A stretch of 64,000 nucleotides of DNA from Pseudomonas chlororaphis (lineage in GTDB: Bacteria; Pseudomonadota; Gammaproteobacteria; Pseudomonadales; Pseudomonadaceae): NCBI RefSeq assembly GCF_003731765.1, contig NZ_MOAL01000003.1, forward strand, positions 620,001-684,000, written 5' to 3'. The notes below the pieces were generated by a model. That model did no database searches. It was not told where the DNA came from and worked only from the letters and a program-made list of their open reading frames with translations. Position numbers and translations under genes: made by a program. Positions 9,624 to 19,550 of the stretch are shown here, one piece after another (position 1 is the first letter of the stretch; the number at the start of each line of letters is the position of its first letter).

Positions 9624-9696
9624 GCAGGCTCCTTGCGAGAGCCGGCATTGTAGCCGCAGCCCGCGGCTTATGCCCCGGGCGTCGGCGCAGCGCCGG

Positions 9697-9990
9697 TCAA
9701 TGCATGATCCAGCTCAGCAGCCACAGGCCGAGCATCAGCCAGATGATGCCCATGATGATCGAGGCGTTCATGAAGGCGCGGATCGCCGAGTACAGCAGCA
9801 TCAGGCCGACAATCAGCGCGATGATGCTGATGATCGAGGTGTCCATCCCCAAGGCACGGGCCAGCCCATCGACGAAGTTGCCGCCGGCATGGGTCAGGGT
9901 GTTGAACAGGCCGCTGAGCAGATCGACGATAAAACGTATGACCGAACCGATGGCCTGGCCGAGCCATTCGAAAAAACTTTCTACCTGCAT
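9697..9990 (-). CDS. Small inner-membrane protein of unknown function
   Basis: This 97-residue protein starts at MQVESFFEWL, with AGGA about 10 bp upstream. An in-frame ATG at 10034 is possible but lacks a better site. There is an amphipathic N-terminal part (about 10-45) and two hydrophobic helices (about 47-68, SIISIIALIVGLMLLYSAI, and 73-92, IIMGIIWLMLGLWLL). No known family recognised. It is divergent from the mazG-like operon. Confidence 0.65.
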   Translation of the reverse strand: MQVESFFEWLGQAIGSVIRFIVDLLSGLFNTLTHAGGNFVDGLARALGMDTSIISIIALIVGLMLLYSAIRAFMNASIIMGIIWLMLGLWLLSWIMH

Positions 9991-10164
9991 AAGGGCGTCC
10001 TGATGGAAGAGAGGGGTGTGCTCGCCTTTGGCCATTATTTGCCCCGGGGAGTTCCCTGTCAGCATAGAGCTTTTGCCCAGCCCCGGTGTGGGGCGATCTG
10101 GCGCTGATTGGCCCTTGCGCCCGCTACCCATCCCCCGGAAGCTATACGCCTTCAGGAGACCCCG

Positions 10165-10470
10165 ATGAACCTAGACGAACTGACCCAACGCCTGCACGCC
10201 ATTCGCGACCGCAATGACTGGCGACAATTTCACAGCCCGAAAAACCTGGCCATGGCCGCCAGCGTCGAAATGGCCGAACTGGTGGAAATCTTCCAGTGGC
10301 TGAGCGAAGACCAATCGCGGCAACTGCCGGCGGAAAAACTGGCCCACGCCGGCCAGGAAGTCGGCGACATCGTGCTCTACCTCCTGCTGCTGTGCAGTGA
10401 GCTGGGGCTGGACATGGCCCAGGTGGTGGGCGACAAGCTGGCCGACAGCGAACGGCGGTTCAGCGGATGA
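10165..10470 (+). CDS. MazG-like nucleotide pyrophosphohydrolase
   Basis: This 101-residue all-alpha protein carries the Mg-binding signature of the MazG/RS21-C6 family: EMAELVE near the middle and EVGDIVLYLLLL later. Small single-domain members hydrolyse (d)NTPs such as dCTP to the monophosphate and pyrophosphate; specificity is not readable here. The start at 10165 is supported by CAGGAGA 7 bp upstream. Its stop overlaps the cmoM start (ATGA at 10467-10470), so translational coupling is likely. Confidence 0.85.
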   Translation: MNLDELTQRLHAIRDRNDWRQFHSPKNLAMAASVEMAELVEIFQWLSEDQSRQLPAEKLAHAGQEVGDIVLYLLLLCSELGLDMAQVVGDKLADSERRFSG

Positions 10471-11216
10471 GCGACCGTCATTTCGATCAACTGGCGACCC
10501 GCTTCGCCGAAAAAATCTACGGCGGGGCCAAGGGTGCCATTCGTCTGGCCGTGCTTCAGGCCGACCTGATGGAAAGCCTGCCCCCGCGGCCGCTGCGGGT
10601 TCTGGACATTGGCGCCGGGCTGGGCCACATGTCGCTGTGGCTGGCCGAGCGCGGGCACCAGGTGACCCTGGCCGAACCGGCTGCGCCGATGCTGGAGGGC
10701 GCCCGCCAACGTTTTGCCGATGCCGGGCAGAGCGCAACCTTTATCCAGGCGCCCTGGCAGGACCTGCTGGGCCAGCTCACCGAACCCTACGACCTGGTGC
10801 TGTGCCACGCCGTGCTGGAGTGGCTGGCCGAGCCCCACGCCATCCTGCCGGTGCTGCATCAGTTGACGACCCGGGACGGCTGGTTGTCCCTGGCGTTTTA
10901 TAACCGCGACGCGCTGATTTACCGCAACCTGCTCAAGGGCCACTTCCGCAAGATGCGCAAGAACGACATGGCCGGCGAGAATCAGAGCCTGACCCCGCAG
11001 CAACCGCTCGATCCCCGTGAATTGGCGACGCAACTTGAGGGCCTGTGGCAGGTCGAAACCCAGAGTGGCGTGCGGGTTTTCCACGATTACATGCCGGTGG
11101 AGTTCCAGGCCCGCGCCGAGCTGGCGGACCTCCTGGAAATGGAACTGGCGCACCGCCGACACCCAAGTTTCGCCGGGCTTGGGCGTTACCTGCATTGGAT
11201 GTGCCGGCCGATCTAA
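10467..11216 (+). CDS. cmoM: tRNA 5-carboxymethoxyuridine methyltransferase CmoM
   Basis: This 249-residue SAM-dependent methyltransferase opens with [17 protein letters not shown], the characteristic start of the SmtA/CmoM family. The SAM loop is [12 protein letters not shown] and motif II reads [11 protein letters not shown]. CmoM methylates the carboxyl group of cmo5U34 in certain tRNAs. It overlaps the mazG-like gene by 4 bp and is followed after 11 bp by a lipoprotein gene, suggesting one transcript. Confidence 0.88.
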   Translation: MSDRHFDQLATRFAEKIYGGAKGAIRLAVLQADLMESLPPRPLRVLDIGAGLGHMSLWLAERGHQVTLAEPAAPMLEGARQRFADAGQSATFIQAPWQDLLGQLTEPYDLVLCHAVLEWLAEPHAILPVLHQLTTRDGWLSLAFYNRDALIYRNLLKGHFRKMRKNDMAGENQSLTPQQPLDPRELATQLEGLWQVETQSGVRVFHDYMPVEFQARAELADLLEMELAHRRHPSFAGLGRYLHWMCRPI

Positions 11217-11227
11217 CGGAGTGCGCC

Positions 11228-11836
11228 ATGAAACGCCGTCTTGGTCTGATCCTCCTGTGTTCGGGGCTTGCCGCCTGCCAAGGCAGCAACCCCTATGTCG
11301 CCAGTTCCACTCCCTTGCCGCCGGCGCCGCCGCAAGCGGCGACCACGTTCGACCGCAGCGCCTACCCGGCGCCGTCGCGGGATTACGGACGCTACCGCAG
11401 TTGGGCCTGGCTCAACGGGCGCCAGCCCGCCGGCTCGGCCTGGGCGGATTCGGCACAGATCGCCGAGGCGGTGGGCAACGCCCTGGATCAGCGCGGCCTG
11501 CGACCGTTGTACGATCAGCGCCCGGCGGACTTGTGGGTCAGCGCTGATGTGCACCTGGAAAAACGCCTGCGCCAGGTCCAGGACGACTACGGCTACGGCG
11601 GTTACGGTGGCTACAACCGTTACGGCCCGGGTTACGGCATGTACGGCAGCGTGCCGGTCGTGCGCACGTACGAGGTTCAAGTGGTGGTGGTTCGGGTCAA
11701 CCTGTTCGACGGTCCCACTGGCCAGCCGGTGTGGAGCGCCAGCGCTGAAACCAGCAGCCGGGGCAGTATGAGCGAACGTGCCGCTGCCTTGCGTGAGGCG
11801 CTGGAAAAGGCCATGTCGGCCTATCCTCCCAGCTAG
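11228..11836 (+). CDS. DUF4136 lipoprotein (first of a tandem pair)
   Basis: This 202-residue protein begins [17 protein letters not shown] with a lipobox (GLAAC). The DUF4136 pattern follows: an aromatic [12 protein letters not shown] motif, then DQRGLRP and a terminal [17 protein letters not shown] segment. A Gly/Tyr-rich insert ([17 protein letters not shown]) lies near residues 118-135. Function unknown; the family is envelope-associated. The start follows ACGGAG. It is followed by a paralogue. Confidence 0.8.
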   Translation: MKRRLGLILLCSGLAACQGSNPYVASSTPLPPAPPQAATTFDRSAYPAPSRDYGRYRSWAWLNGRQPAGSAWADSAQIAEAVGNALDQRGLRPLYDQRPADLWVSADVHLEKRLRQVQDDYGYGGYGGYNRYGPGYGMYGSVPVVRTYEVQVVVVRVNLFDGPTGQPVWSASAETSSRGSMSERAAALREALEKAMSAYPPS

Positions 11837-11873
11837 TCTGTTCAGAGTGCTGCTTTCTCATCGGAGAACAATC

Positions 11874-12431
11874 ATGTTCCATCGCCTCGTTCTACTGGTC
11901 TGCGCCGCGCTGCTTAGCGCCTGCGCCGCCAACCAGGTCAACCACGACTTCGACGCCAGTCGCGACTTTGCCGCTTATCGAAGCTGGAGCTGGAAAGAGC
12001 CCGGTCTGCAGTACCGCCCGGATGACCCACGGATCAAAAGCGACCTGACCGAGCAGCGCATTCGCCAAGCGGTGGCCGAGCAACTGGATCAGCGTGGCCT
12101 GCGTCCCGTGATGGGGGCGGCCCGGGCAGACGTGAATGTCCAGACCTACCTGATCATTGAGGACCGCCAGCAGCAGGTCACCACCAATTACGGCGGTGGC
12201 TGGGGTGGCCCATGGAACGGCTACTGGGGCGGCCCGATGTACAACGAAACCCGCAACGTCACCTATAAGGTGGCGACCATCCAGATCGACCTGCTGGACG
12301 CCAAGGACGGCAAGCTGGTGTGGCGCGGCAGCGATGAGCAGATGCTCAGCAGCTCGCCCAACCCCAGCGATCGCAGCGCTGCCGTGCGCGCCACTGTGGC
12401 TCGGATTCTGGCCAACTACCCGCCCCGCTAA
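11874..12431 (+). CDS. DUF4136 lipoprotein (second of a tandem pair)
   Basis: This 185-residue lipoprotein has the signal peptide MFHRLVLLVCAALLSAC. It shares with the upstream gene the AAYRSWSWKEP motif, [11 protein letters not shown], a C-terminal LVWRGSDEQM and the closing VARILANYPP, consistent with a tandem duplication. Its central insert is Gly/Trp-rich (GGGWGGPWNGYWGG) rather than Gly/Tyr-rich. GGAG lies about 8 bp before the ATG. Outer-membrane anchoring is inferred from the lipobox; function unknown. Confidence 0.8.
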   Translation: MFHRLVLLVCAALLSACAANQVNHDFDASRDFAAYRSWSWKEPGLQYRPDDPRIKSDLTEQRIRQAVAEQLDQRGLRPVMGAARADVNVQTYLIIEDRQQQVTTNYGGGWGGPWNGYWGGPMYNETRNVTYKVATIQIDLLDAKDGKLVWRGSDEQMLSSSPNPSDRSAAVRATVARILANYPPR

Positions 12432-12477
12432 CGCGGCTTTTCAGGCTGGCGCTTAAGGGCGCAGTACCGTCAGTCAG

Positions 12478-12502
12478 CGGCGCTGGCACCTTGCCAGCGC
12501 CG
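12478..12502. other. Stable GC-rich stem-loop upstream of tadG
   Basis: CGGCGCTGGCA and TGCCAGCGCCG form a perfect 11-bp stem with a 3-nt loop, 46 bp after the DUF4136 stop and 74 bp before tadG. There is no T-run. It probably separates the lipoprotein and tadG transcripts or protects an mRNA 3' end. Confidence 0.55.
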
Positions 12503-12576
12503 GCTGCAGGCCTTGTCTACACTGCTTTGCATCTATCCAGACAGCGCTTGGCTGTGGGCCGGCAAAGGAGTGCTCG

Positions 12577-14574
12577 ATGTCTTTCCCGAGAGGCTGGTCC
12601 GGCCCGGGCCGACAACGTGGTGCCATTGGTTTGATCGCGGCGGTGAGCCTGGGCCTGGCCTTGCTCTTGATGCTGCTGGTGGTGGACAGCGGGCGGCTGT
12701 ATCTGGAACAGCGCAAGTTGCAGCGGGTGGCCGACAACGCCGCGTTGGAGGCGGTCAGCCGCGGCGGCACTTGCCAGGCCGGGTTGACGGCGGCGCAATA
12801 CGCCAACCAGAGCGCCGTCCGTAACGGCTTCACCCCGGATGCCGACAGCACCCTCAACACCACGTGTGGCGGCCTGGTGACCGGGGCCAACGGCGTGCGC
12901 ACCTTCAGCCCGAATGCCAGCCAGTCGGCGGCGGTGCGGGTGATCGTCAGCGATTCGGTGCACACCAGTGTGGCGCGGGGCGTGGGTGCGCTGTTTTCCG
13001 CGGGGCCGGTCAGCCTCAATACCCAACTGACAGCCACTGCGGTGGCGGCCGCCCCGGTGCCGAACGTGGCGCAGTTGAGCATTCGCAGCACCCTGGCCAC
13101 CATCAACACGGCCAGCTCGGTGCCGCTCAATGCCGTGGTCGGCGGCATGCTGGGGGGTAATGTCAGCATTGGTGCCCTGGGCTGGAATGGGCTGATCGGC
13201 AGCGACATCAACCTGCTCAGCTACCTCAATCAATTGGCGATCAACCTCAACGTCGCTGCTGGCAACTACACCCAGTTACTCAACACCACGGCCACCGTGA
13301 CTCAGCTGATTCAAGCCGCGGTCACCGTGCTGCAGGCCAATGGTGCGACCGCGGAGGTGCTGACCGCCCTGGGGGCGCTGCAAGTGGCGGCGCTCAATGC
13401 CAGCCCGGTGAAACTCGGCGATATCCTGCAATTGCAGACCGGCCTGCCTTCCATTGCCCTTGATGCGAATGTGCAGGTGTTCCAGCTGTTGCAGGCGATG
13501 GTCCAGTTGTCCAACAGCAAGAGTGCGGCCGCGGTCACCATCCCTGCCAACCTGCTGGGGCTGGCGAACCTGACGGTGCAGGTCAAGGTGATCGAGCCGC
13601 CGCAATTGTCGGCCATCGGTGATCCGCGCCTGGCCAAGGCCGACCCGCTGGGAGCCAATCGCATCTATGTGCGCACAGCCCAAGTGCGCACCCTGGTCAG
13701 GATCAATGTGCCGTTGTTGTCGTCGGACTCGGTGCTGACCACCGCGGTTTCCAACCTGGTGGCGCCGTTGACGCCGCTGCTCAACAGCCTGCTGAGCCTC
13801 AACCTGGTCAGCACCCTGGGCTCGGCGTTGTGCCTGCTTGGTGCCGGCTGCGAGCAGTTGTACCCGGCCCTGGCATCGTTCAGTACGATTGATGTCGCCT
13901 TGGATGTGGGCGGCGCCAAGGCCTATGTCACTGACTACAGTTGCCCGGTCAACAACACCGGCAGCAAAAGCCTGTCGGTCCGCAGCGTTACATCCCTGGC
14001 GGATCTGAAACTCGGTCAGATAGACCCGGCCAATGCCTTTTCCTCCGCTGCGGAGCCCACGGTCAAGCCGTTGCCGCTGGTGGACCTGGGCACTCGCACT
14101 TGCTACCAGTTCCTGGTGTTGCCGGGGCGCTGCGATCCAGTCGTGCATTACGCGGCAGGGGGGATTGCGGTGATGGTGGATAGCAGCGTGGCCCAGACCT
14201 CCCAGGACTTGCTGTTTTCCAGTGCGGCCGCGCCGTACCCCATCCCGCCCGACGTCAAACTGGCATCGAGCTACCAGACGGTGGTGCCGACCAGCAATAT
14301 TGTCGGCAGCCTGGCCAGCACCCTGTCAGGGATTAATCTGATCGTCTACAAACCGGTCAATGCCAATCCCTTGGGGGCGATCGTCACCGGGCTGGCCGGT
14401 GCCATCAGTGGCGTGACCAACCTCCTGTTGCCCAAAGTCACCGGCCTCCTGAGCCCCGTGCTCGACCCCCTGCTGAACAACCTGCTGTCGATGCTGGGCA
14501 TTAATCTGATGGACGTCGAAGTCGGCGCCAACCTGACTTGTGGCCAGGCGGGCAGGGCCTACCTGGTGATCTGA
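12577..14574 (+). CDS. tadG: TadG-like pilus assembly protein (Flp/Tad locus)
   Basis: This 665-residue protein starts with a prepilin-like N-terminus (RQRGAIGLIAAVSLGLALLLML), then the motif GRLYLEQRKLQRVADNAALEAVS typical of TadG-like (TadE/DUF2134-type) proteins. The rest is a long low-complexity region of Leu, Asn and Val segments, with Cys pairs near the C-terminus. No von Willebrand MIDAS motif was seen. AAGGAG precedes the ATG. It lies on the plus strand, converging on pprA with 6 bp between stops, so it is not in the rcpC-tadD operon. Confidence 0.8.
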   Translation: MSFPRGWSGPGRQRGAIGLIAAVSLGLALLLMLLVVDSGRLYLEQRKLQRVADNAALEAVSRGGTCQAGLTAAQYANQSAVRNGFTPDADSTLNTTCGGLVTGANGVRTFSPNASQSAAVRVIVSDSVHTSVARGVGALFSAGPVSLNTQLTATAVAAAPVPNVAQLSIRSTLATINTASSVPLNAVVGGMLGGNVSIGALGWNGLIGSDINLLSYLNQLAINLNVAAGNYTQLLNTTATVTQLIQAAVTVLQANGATAEVLTALGALQVAALNASPVKLGDILQLQTGLPSIALDANVQVFQLLQAMVQLSNSKSAAAVTIPANLLGLANLTVQVKVIEPPQLSAIGDPRLAKADPLGANRIYVRTAQVRTLVRINVPLLSSDSVLTTAVSNLVAPLTPLLNSLLSLNLVSTLGSALCLLGAGCEQLYPALASFSTIDVALDVGGAKAYVTDYSCPVNNTGSKSLSVRSVTSLADLKLGQIDPANAFSSAAEPTVKPLPLVDLGTRTCYQFLVLPGRCDPVVHYAAGGIAVMVDSSVAQTSQDLLFSSAAAPYPIPPDVKLASSYQTVVPTSNIVGSLASTLSGINLIVYKPVNANPLGAIVTGLAGAISGVTNLLLPKVTGLLSPVLDPLLNNLLSMLGINLMDVEVGANLTCGQAGRAYLVI

Positions 14575-14580
14575 AGGGGC

Positions 14581-17328
14581 TCAGCTCAGGGGCAGCTCGA
14601 TGCAGAAGCGCGCCCCTTGTTCGGCGTTGCTCACGCTCAGGCGGCCGCCCATGTTTTCGACGATGCCATAGCTCACCGACAGGCCGAGGCCGGTGCCGGT
14701 GCCAATGGGTTTGGTGGTGAAAAAGGGCTCGAAAATCCGTTCCAGCAGGCGCGGGTCGATGCCGCCGCCGTTGTCTTCCACCCACAGGCGCACCCATTGC
14801 TCGTCCCGGTCGGCGCTGAGGCTGATCCACGGCTGCCCGTGAGCCTGATCAGCGCGTGGGTCGAGCAGGGCATCGCGGGCGTTGACCATCAGGTTGATCA
14901 GCACCTGCTCCAGTTGGTCGACATGGCCGCGCACCTGAACCTGCAGGTCGATCTCTCCGAGCCGCAGTTCCACGCCCTTGCCGCGCATGCCCTCGCTGAG
15001 CAGCGACAGGCTGCCTTCCACGGCCTGGGCCGGGTTGAAGGGGCGCTGCTCGATCTCCGAGCGTCGGCCGAAGACCCGCATGTGATCGACGATGCGCGCC
15101 GCACGTTGCACCTGGGCGTCGATCCGGTTGAGTTTTTCCTGGAGGTAGTCGATCTGCACCTCGCCCTTGCCCAGGCGCTTGAGCACGTTGACGATGGCCA
15201 TGCGCATCACGTTCAGCGGCTGATTGATTTCATGGGCCAGGCCGGTGGCCATTTCGCCGAGGGTGGCCATTTTCGCGCTCTGGGTGAGCTGCAATTGGGA
15301 GCGTCGGACTTCCGTGTTGTCGCGGCCTACGGCCTGGATCTCCAGAAGTTGCCCCTGGGCATCGAACACCCCGCGATCCGACCAGACCCACCACGCATGT
15401 TCGCGCCCGGGCAACTGCAGGCTGATTTCCGCCGTGCTCACCGGGAACTCGGGGCTCAGCAGGGCGATGCGCTGGACAAATGCCTGATGCTGTTCGGCGG
15501 ACAGCCAGTCACCGAGGTGGCTGCCCGGCAATTGCTCCGGCGCGCACTCCAGGTAGTTGGCCAGCGGACGGTTGCCGAACGTTAGGGTCAGGTCCGGGCG
15601 GTAGCGGCAGATCATCGCCGGTGAGTCTTCCACCAGGATCCGATAGCGCTCTTCACTTTGCCTGACCTGCTCGGCGGCCAGGGTCGCGCTGGTGACGTCC
15701 AGCCACAGCCCCACGGCTTCCACCGGCAGGCCCAGGTCGTCGCGCAGCAGCTTGGCCTCGTCCAGTACCCAGTGGTATTCGCCCTGGCGATCACGCAGCC
15801 GATAGCGGCTGTGGACCGCGCCTTCGCGCAACAGTTGGCGGGTGCGTTGGAAGTACAGTTCACGGTCATCGGGGTGGACCCAGTCCACCACCGCGCCGCC
15901 AGGACAGTCTTCCAGGCTCCAGCCCAGCAGCGGTTGCAGGCTGGCGCTGAAGAAACTCACGGGCAACGCCCCTTCGACGTAGGCCTGCACGTAGATCACT
16001 GCCGGGGAACTGGCGATCAGGTTGTCGAGGCGGGCGTGGGCGGCGGCGGCCTGTTGCTGCTGCTCCTTGATGTCGCTGATGTCGAGCATGAACCCGACAA
16101 AGCGCCGTTGTTCGCCGTGGCCCAGGGCCTGGCCCTGGACCCGATACCAGAGCGGCGGCGCCGTGGTGTCTGCAGGCAACAGGCGCACGCACAGCAGCAG
16201 CGGCTTGCCGTGTTGCAGGGCTTGTAGGCCGCTGGCCAGTTCTTGCCGGTCTGCCGGGTGGATGCGATGCAACCAACGCTCCACGGACAGGCCGTGGCTG
16301 TCGGCGTGCAGTTGCAGGCTGCGGGCCAGGGGGGCGGCGACCTGGATCTCGGCGTGCCCGGGCAGCCATTCCCACCAGCCGGTGCCGAGCAGTTCCTGCA
16401 AGGCCGACAGGCGTTCCAGATGCTGCTGGTTGCGCTGCTCACGCAGGCGGCCGAGCAAGGGGGCGGCGAGCGCGGCGCAGAGCATCAGCCAGTCACGCTC
16501 TTGCAGTTGAGCGGTGGGCGGTTGGGTCGAGTAACCACCGCACAGCAGCCAGGCGGCGACCCCCTGATCGTCGCGATAGGGCACCAGCAGCCCTTCGCCA
16601 TTGCCGAATAGCCCGAGCAGGCGCGGGTGGGGTTCAAGGCCCTGGGTCGGTTGCAGGTGCAGGGGCGTATTGCCGTTGAGGCTGTCGAGGGCGCTGCCCA
16701 GTGCCTGGCCGGGTTGCCACAGGTCTGCTGCGTCGTGGGCACGGTAGCAGGCGTGGATCTGCCACTCGTGTTGCTGCTCATCGAGCAGGGCGATCGCCAC
16801 GCTGGGAATGGCCCAGCGCTGGGCCAGCCCTTGCAGCTGGTCCTGCAGCACGTCGGCCAGGCGCGACAGGCTGCAGCGGCGCAGTTGTTCGCTGAACTGG
16901 CCCGCGAGCCCCTGGCAGGTTTCCCGGATTCGCCCGTGTTGCCGCTCCTGGAGCAGGTCGCCGATGTCCAGCAACTGCATCAGCCAGGCATCGGCCCACG
17001 GCTGTACCCAACCGCGCAGGTGCAAGGTGCTACGGCCAGGGCCCTGGAAGTCCAGGTCCAGCAGTTGGCCGGTCCAGTCGGCGGGGCCGCCTTCAATCGC
17101 CAGCGCACGCTGGGGCCACAGGTAGTCCGCCAAGTGCAATGACGCCAATGCCTGGGGCCGTTGCAACAGGGCGTGGCGCAACGGGCCAGCGATCTCCAGC
17201 ACCCGGCCCTGGCCGTCCAGCAGCAGCTGCAGGCCGACCGGTTGGGCGGGCAAGGTCGGCAGGGCTTGCGTGGCCAGAGAGGGCGAGCGGCCGAGCAGGC
17301 GGCCCAGGAGTTTGTCCCCAGGGGTCAA
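14581..17328 (-). CDS. pprA: Sensor histidine kinase PprA
   Basis: This soluble multi-domain kinase has about 915 residues, close to P. aeruginosa PprA. Domains in order: N-terminal PAS-like part, GAF (about 150-330), three PAS segments (about 350-680; [18 protein letters not shown]), HisKA with His699 in [11 protein letters not shown], and HATPase_c ([30 protein letters not shown]). The best start is TTG at 17328, overlapping the tadF stop. Upstream codons in this frame lie inside tadF, and no ATG sits near the junction. With PprB it regulates Flp pilus and biofilm genes in P. aeruginosa. Confidence 0.87.
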   Translation of the reverse strand: MTPGDKLLGRLLGRSPSLATQALPTLPAQPVGLQLLLDGQGRVLEIAGPLRHALLQRPQALASLHLADYLWPQRALAIEGGPADWTGQLLDLDFQGPGRSTLHLRGWVQPWADAWLMQLLDIGDLLQERQHGRIRETCQGLAGQFSEQLRRCSLSRLADVLQDQLQGLAQRWAIPSVAIALLDEQQHEWQIHACYRAHDAADLWQPGQALGSALDSLNGNTPLHLQPTQGLEPHPRLLGLFGNGEGLLVPYRDDQGVAAWLLCGGYSTQPPTAQLQERDWLMLCAALAAPLLGRLREQRNQQHLERLSALQELLGTGWWEWLPGHAEIQVAAPLARSLQLHADSHGLSVERWLHRIHPADRQELASGLQALQHGKPLLLCVRLLPADTTAPPLWYRVQGQALGHGEQRRFVGFMLDISDIKEQQQQAAAAHARLDNLIASSPAVIYVQAYVEGALPVSFFSASLQPLLGWSLEDCPGGAVVDWVHPDDRELYFQRTRQLLREGAVHSRYRLRDRQGEYHWVLDEAKLLRDDLGLPVEAVGLWLDVTSATLAAEQVRQSEERYRILVEDSPAMICRYRPDLTLTFGNRPLANYLECAPEQLPGSHLGDWLSAEQHQAFVQRIALLSPEFPVSTAEISLQLPGREHAWWVWSDRGVFDAQGQLLEIQAVGRDNTEVRRSQLQLTQSAKMATLGEMATGLAHEINQPLNVMRMAIVNVLKRLGKGEVQIDYLQEKLNRIDAQVQRAARIVDHMRVFGRRSEIEQRPFNPAQAVEGSLSLLSEGMRGKGVELRLGEIDLQVQVRGHVDQLEQVLINLMVNARDALLDPRADQAHGQPWISLSADRDEQWVRLWVEDNGGGIDPRLLERIFEPFFTTKPIGTGTGLGLSVSYGIVENMGGRLSVSNAEQGARFCIELPLS

Positions 17329-17762
17329 AATTGCATGCTCGAGGTGACTTGCAGCTGGGCTGGCAGGTTGGGCACGGTGCCGATCCCGGGCAGCACCAGG
17401 AAGGGCATGACCTGATTCAGTTTGCTGGTGGGGTAATTCACCGCAACGGTGAGGATGCCGCCGCTGTAGACCGCGCTGTAGTCGCTGGCGGCGAAGTTGA
17501 AGGCGCTGGGTATCCACGCGGTTTTCTGGGCCACCACTTGCCTGGCCAGGGTTTCCACGGCGCTTGCGTAGTTGGGTGTGTTGGGGTCGATCGACACCGA
17601 GCGCCTAAGGGCTTCGGCGGTGGCTTCATGGAAGGATTGCATCAGCAGCAACGGCAGGCTGTAGCTGACCAGCCCATAGAACACCGCAAAGAAAATCACG
17701 AAGACGGCGGCGAACTCGATGGCCACTGCACCTTTTTCCGCGTTTCGCAGGCCCTGTTTCAT
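17325..17762 (-). CDS. tadF: TadF minor pseudopilin
   Basis: This 145-residue protein has a prepilin-like N-terminus: a short basic leader, then EKGAVAIEFAAVFVIFFAVFY with the expected Glu, characteristic of TadE/TadF pseudopilins processed by FppA. The rest is a small periplasmic domain. The start at 17762 has AGGGTAG about 10 bp upstream. It is divergent from fppA and overlaps the pprA start by a few bases, indicating a tadF-pprA operon. Confidence 0.85.
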   Translation of the reverse strand: MKQGLRNAEKGAVAIEFAAVFVIFFAVFYGLVSYSLPLLLMQSFHEATAEALRRSVSIDPNTPNYASAVETLARQVVAQKTAWIPSAFNFAASDYSAVYSGGILTVAVNYPTSKLNQVMPFLVLPGIGTVPNLPAQLQVTSSMQF

Positions 17763-17836
17763 AAGTGCGTCTACCCTGACGACCACTGAGTCATCTGAGC
17801 ATAGATTCATTCAGCCAAAAGGGACGTGTTAACTGA

Positions 17837-18307
17837 ATGCAAGGCCTCGTTTTGTACAGCTGGCTGGTGCTTTGCGCGGCCCAGGACATTCGCCAGCGGC
17901 ACATCGCCAACCTCCTGACCCTGGGCGCCGCGCTCCTGGCGCTGCTGTACCTGCTGTGGACGGGCAGCACCTGGTGGGGCGCCACGCCTGCCCAGGGTGG
18001 CTGGGCCCTGCTGCTGGCCCTGCTGTTGACCTTGCCCGGTTACGCCCTGGGGCGCATGGGTGCGGGGGACGTGAAATTGTTGGCAGCACTGGGGCTGGCG
18101 ACCGATCAACTGCACCTGCTGGGCACCTTGATCGGGGCCGGGGCCACCAGCCTGCTGTGGATACTGCTAGCGCCAAGAATCTGGCCCCTTATGGGTCAAG
18201 GCCTTAAACAAAGCCTGCGACACCTGGACCCGCAACAGTCAAAGAATTGTGCTTTTGCCCCCTTTATCCTGCTCGGAATGCTCTCCACGGCGCTTTGGAT
18301 CCACTAG
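17837..18307 (+). CDS. fppA: Flp prepilin peptidase FppA (A24 family)
   Basis: This 156-residue membrane protein has about 4-5 hydrophobic helices and both catalytic aspartates of type IV prepilin peptidases: Asp17 (AAQDIRQ) and Asp78 in GAGDVKLL. It lacks the N-terminal methyltransferase domain of PilD, as is usual for Flp-dedicated peptidases. It should cleave the leaders of Flp, TadF and perhaps TadG. pprB follows on the same strand. Confidence 0.88.
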   Translation: MQGLVLYSWLVLCAAQDIRQRHIANLLTLGAALLALLYLLWTGSTWWGATPAQGGWALLLALLLTLPGYALGRMGAGDVKLLAALGLATDQLHLLGTLIGAGATSLLWILLAPRIWPLMGQGLKQSLRHLDPQQSKNCAFAPFILLGMLSTALWIH

Positions 18308-18430
18308 TCGCCGAGGTGATTAATGCCATGTACATAGTCCGAAAGTGGGTCTACGTTTATCTCGGAGCAGCCCGCGAAATGCATGACGCAACAGCAATGG
18401 TCAGCCATTGACCTAGGCATGGAGTGAGAC

Positions 18431-19219
18431 GTGAACAAGCCAAGTGTCCAGATGAAGGTGCTTGTGGTGGACGATCAGCCCTTGATCGTCGAGGAGCTGT
18501 GCGAGTTTCTCGAAGGCAGCGGATACCGTTGCGTCCCGTGTGATTCCAGTCGTCAGGCGGTTGAGTTATTCAGCAACGACGAGGAAATTTCCCTGGTCCT
18601 GTGCGACCTGCACATGCCCGAGCTGGATGGCATCCAGCTGGTCCAGGAGCTGCGCCGGGTGGCCGGCAAGCAACGGGTGTTCGAGGCCATCATGCTCACC
18701 GGTCGCGCCGACAAGCAGGACGTGATCAAGGCCCTGCGTGCCGGTTTCGCCGACTACTACCAAAAACCCATTGTCCTCGACGAATTGCTGGCCGGCCTGC
18801 AACGCCAGGAAGCGTCCCTTGAGGAACAACAGAAAAACCTGCACCTGGGGCACCTGAACCAGAAGCTGCAGTTTCTTTCCCAGTCCATCGACGACCTCTA
18901 CCAGGATCTCGACAAGGTTCGCCGCAGCCCGCAAGCCACGGTGGGCGAAGAGGATGGCGAGGCGGGGGGCGAGCTGGATCGGATCGAGATGCCGGCGATG
19001 TTCAATCAGTTGTCGCCCCGGCAGTTGGATGTGGCGCGCCTGGTGGGCAAAGGCCAGACCAACTACCAGATCGCCTGTGAACTGGGGATCACCGAAAACA
19101 CCGTGAAACTCTACGTGTCCCAGGTCCTGCGCCTGACCCACATGCACAACCGCACTCAGTTGGCCCTGGCCCTGTCCCCCAGCAGTTCGGTCCACGGGCA
19201 GCGCCTGACCGCTCACTGA
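18431..19219 (+). CDS. pprB: Response regulator PprB (receiver plus LuxR-type HTH)
   Basis: This 262-residue protein starts at GTG 18431 with GGAG 7 bp upstream. The receiver domain (about 8-125) has Asp59 (LCDLHMP), acidic residues in VVDDQ and Lys112 in YYQKP. A coiled linker (about 125-185) leads to a LuxR-type HTH (about 190-250; LSPRQLDVARLVGKGQTNYQIA, split by the line of helices). In P. aeruginosa PprB activates flp-tad, cupE and bapA genes downstream of PprA. Here it probably controls the surrounding pilus operons. Confidence 0.9.
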   Translation: MNKPSVQMKVLVVDDQPLIVEELCEFLEGSGYRCVPCDSSRQAVELFSNDEEISLVLCDLHMPELDGIQLVQELRRVAGKQRVFEAIMLTGRADKQDVIKALRAGFADYYQKPIVLDELLAGLQRQEASLEEQQKNLHLGHLNQKLQFLSQSIDDLYQDLDKVRRSPQATVGEEDGEAGGELDRIEMPAMFNQLSPRQLDVARLVGKGQTNYQIACELGITENTVKLYVSQVLRLTHMHNRTQLALALSPSSSVHGQRLTAH

Positions 19220-19235
19220 TTCCAAGAGACCAAGT

Positions 19236-19256
19236 GGCTGGCCGCATTGGCCAGCC
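19236..19256. terminator. Hairpin between convergent pprB and the DUF3613 gene
   Basis: GGCTGGCC and GGCCAGCC form a perfect 8-bp stem with a GCATT loop, 16 bp after the pprB stop. No strong T-run is present on either strand, but it sits where a bidirectional terminator would be expected. Confidence 0.5.
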
Positions 19257-19263
19257 GCTCGTT

Positions 19264-19533
19264 CTAACGCTTGATTTCCACCTTGCCGGCAGCATCCGGG
19301 TCATACAGGTCCGGGATCTCGTATTGGTATTTTTTCAGCCAGCGTTGCAGCGCCAGCTCGCGTTCGATGGGCGTGGCGGTCTGTGGCGTGGGCGAGGCGG
19401 CGAGGTTGCGCCGCTGCAGTTGCAGCCAGTTCTCGGTTTCCTGTTGCTGGGCCGACGAGGGCCCAGGCTCGATAGCGTCTGCGGCCCAGGGGGCTGCCAG
19501 CAGGGCTGCACAGCAGAGGATCGGGAGTTTCAT
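19264..19533 (-). CDS. DUF3613 family secreted protein of the Tad locus
   Basis: This protein of about 89 residues has a Sec signal peptide (MKLPILCCAALLAAPWAADA) and a short mature part with the RELALQRWLKKYQYEIPD motif typical of DUF3613. It corresponds to the small gene after tadD in P. aeruginosa (PA4298). The ATG at 19533 is preferred because GAAGAGG is best spaced for it; an ATG at 19536 and a GTG at 19539 are alternatives. Last gene of the rcpC-tadD operon; role in pilus assembly unknown. Confidence 0.75.
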   Translation of the reverse strand: MKLPILCCAALLAAPWAADAIEPGPSSAQQQETENWLQLQRRNLAASPTPQTATPIERELALQRWLKKYQYEIPDLYDPDAAGKVEIKR

Positions 19534-19550
19534 CATCACCTCTTCTTCGC

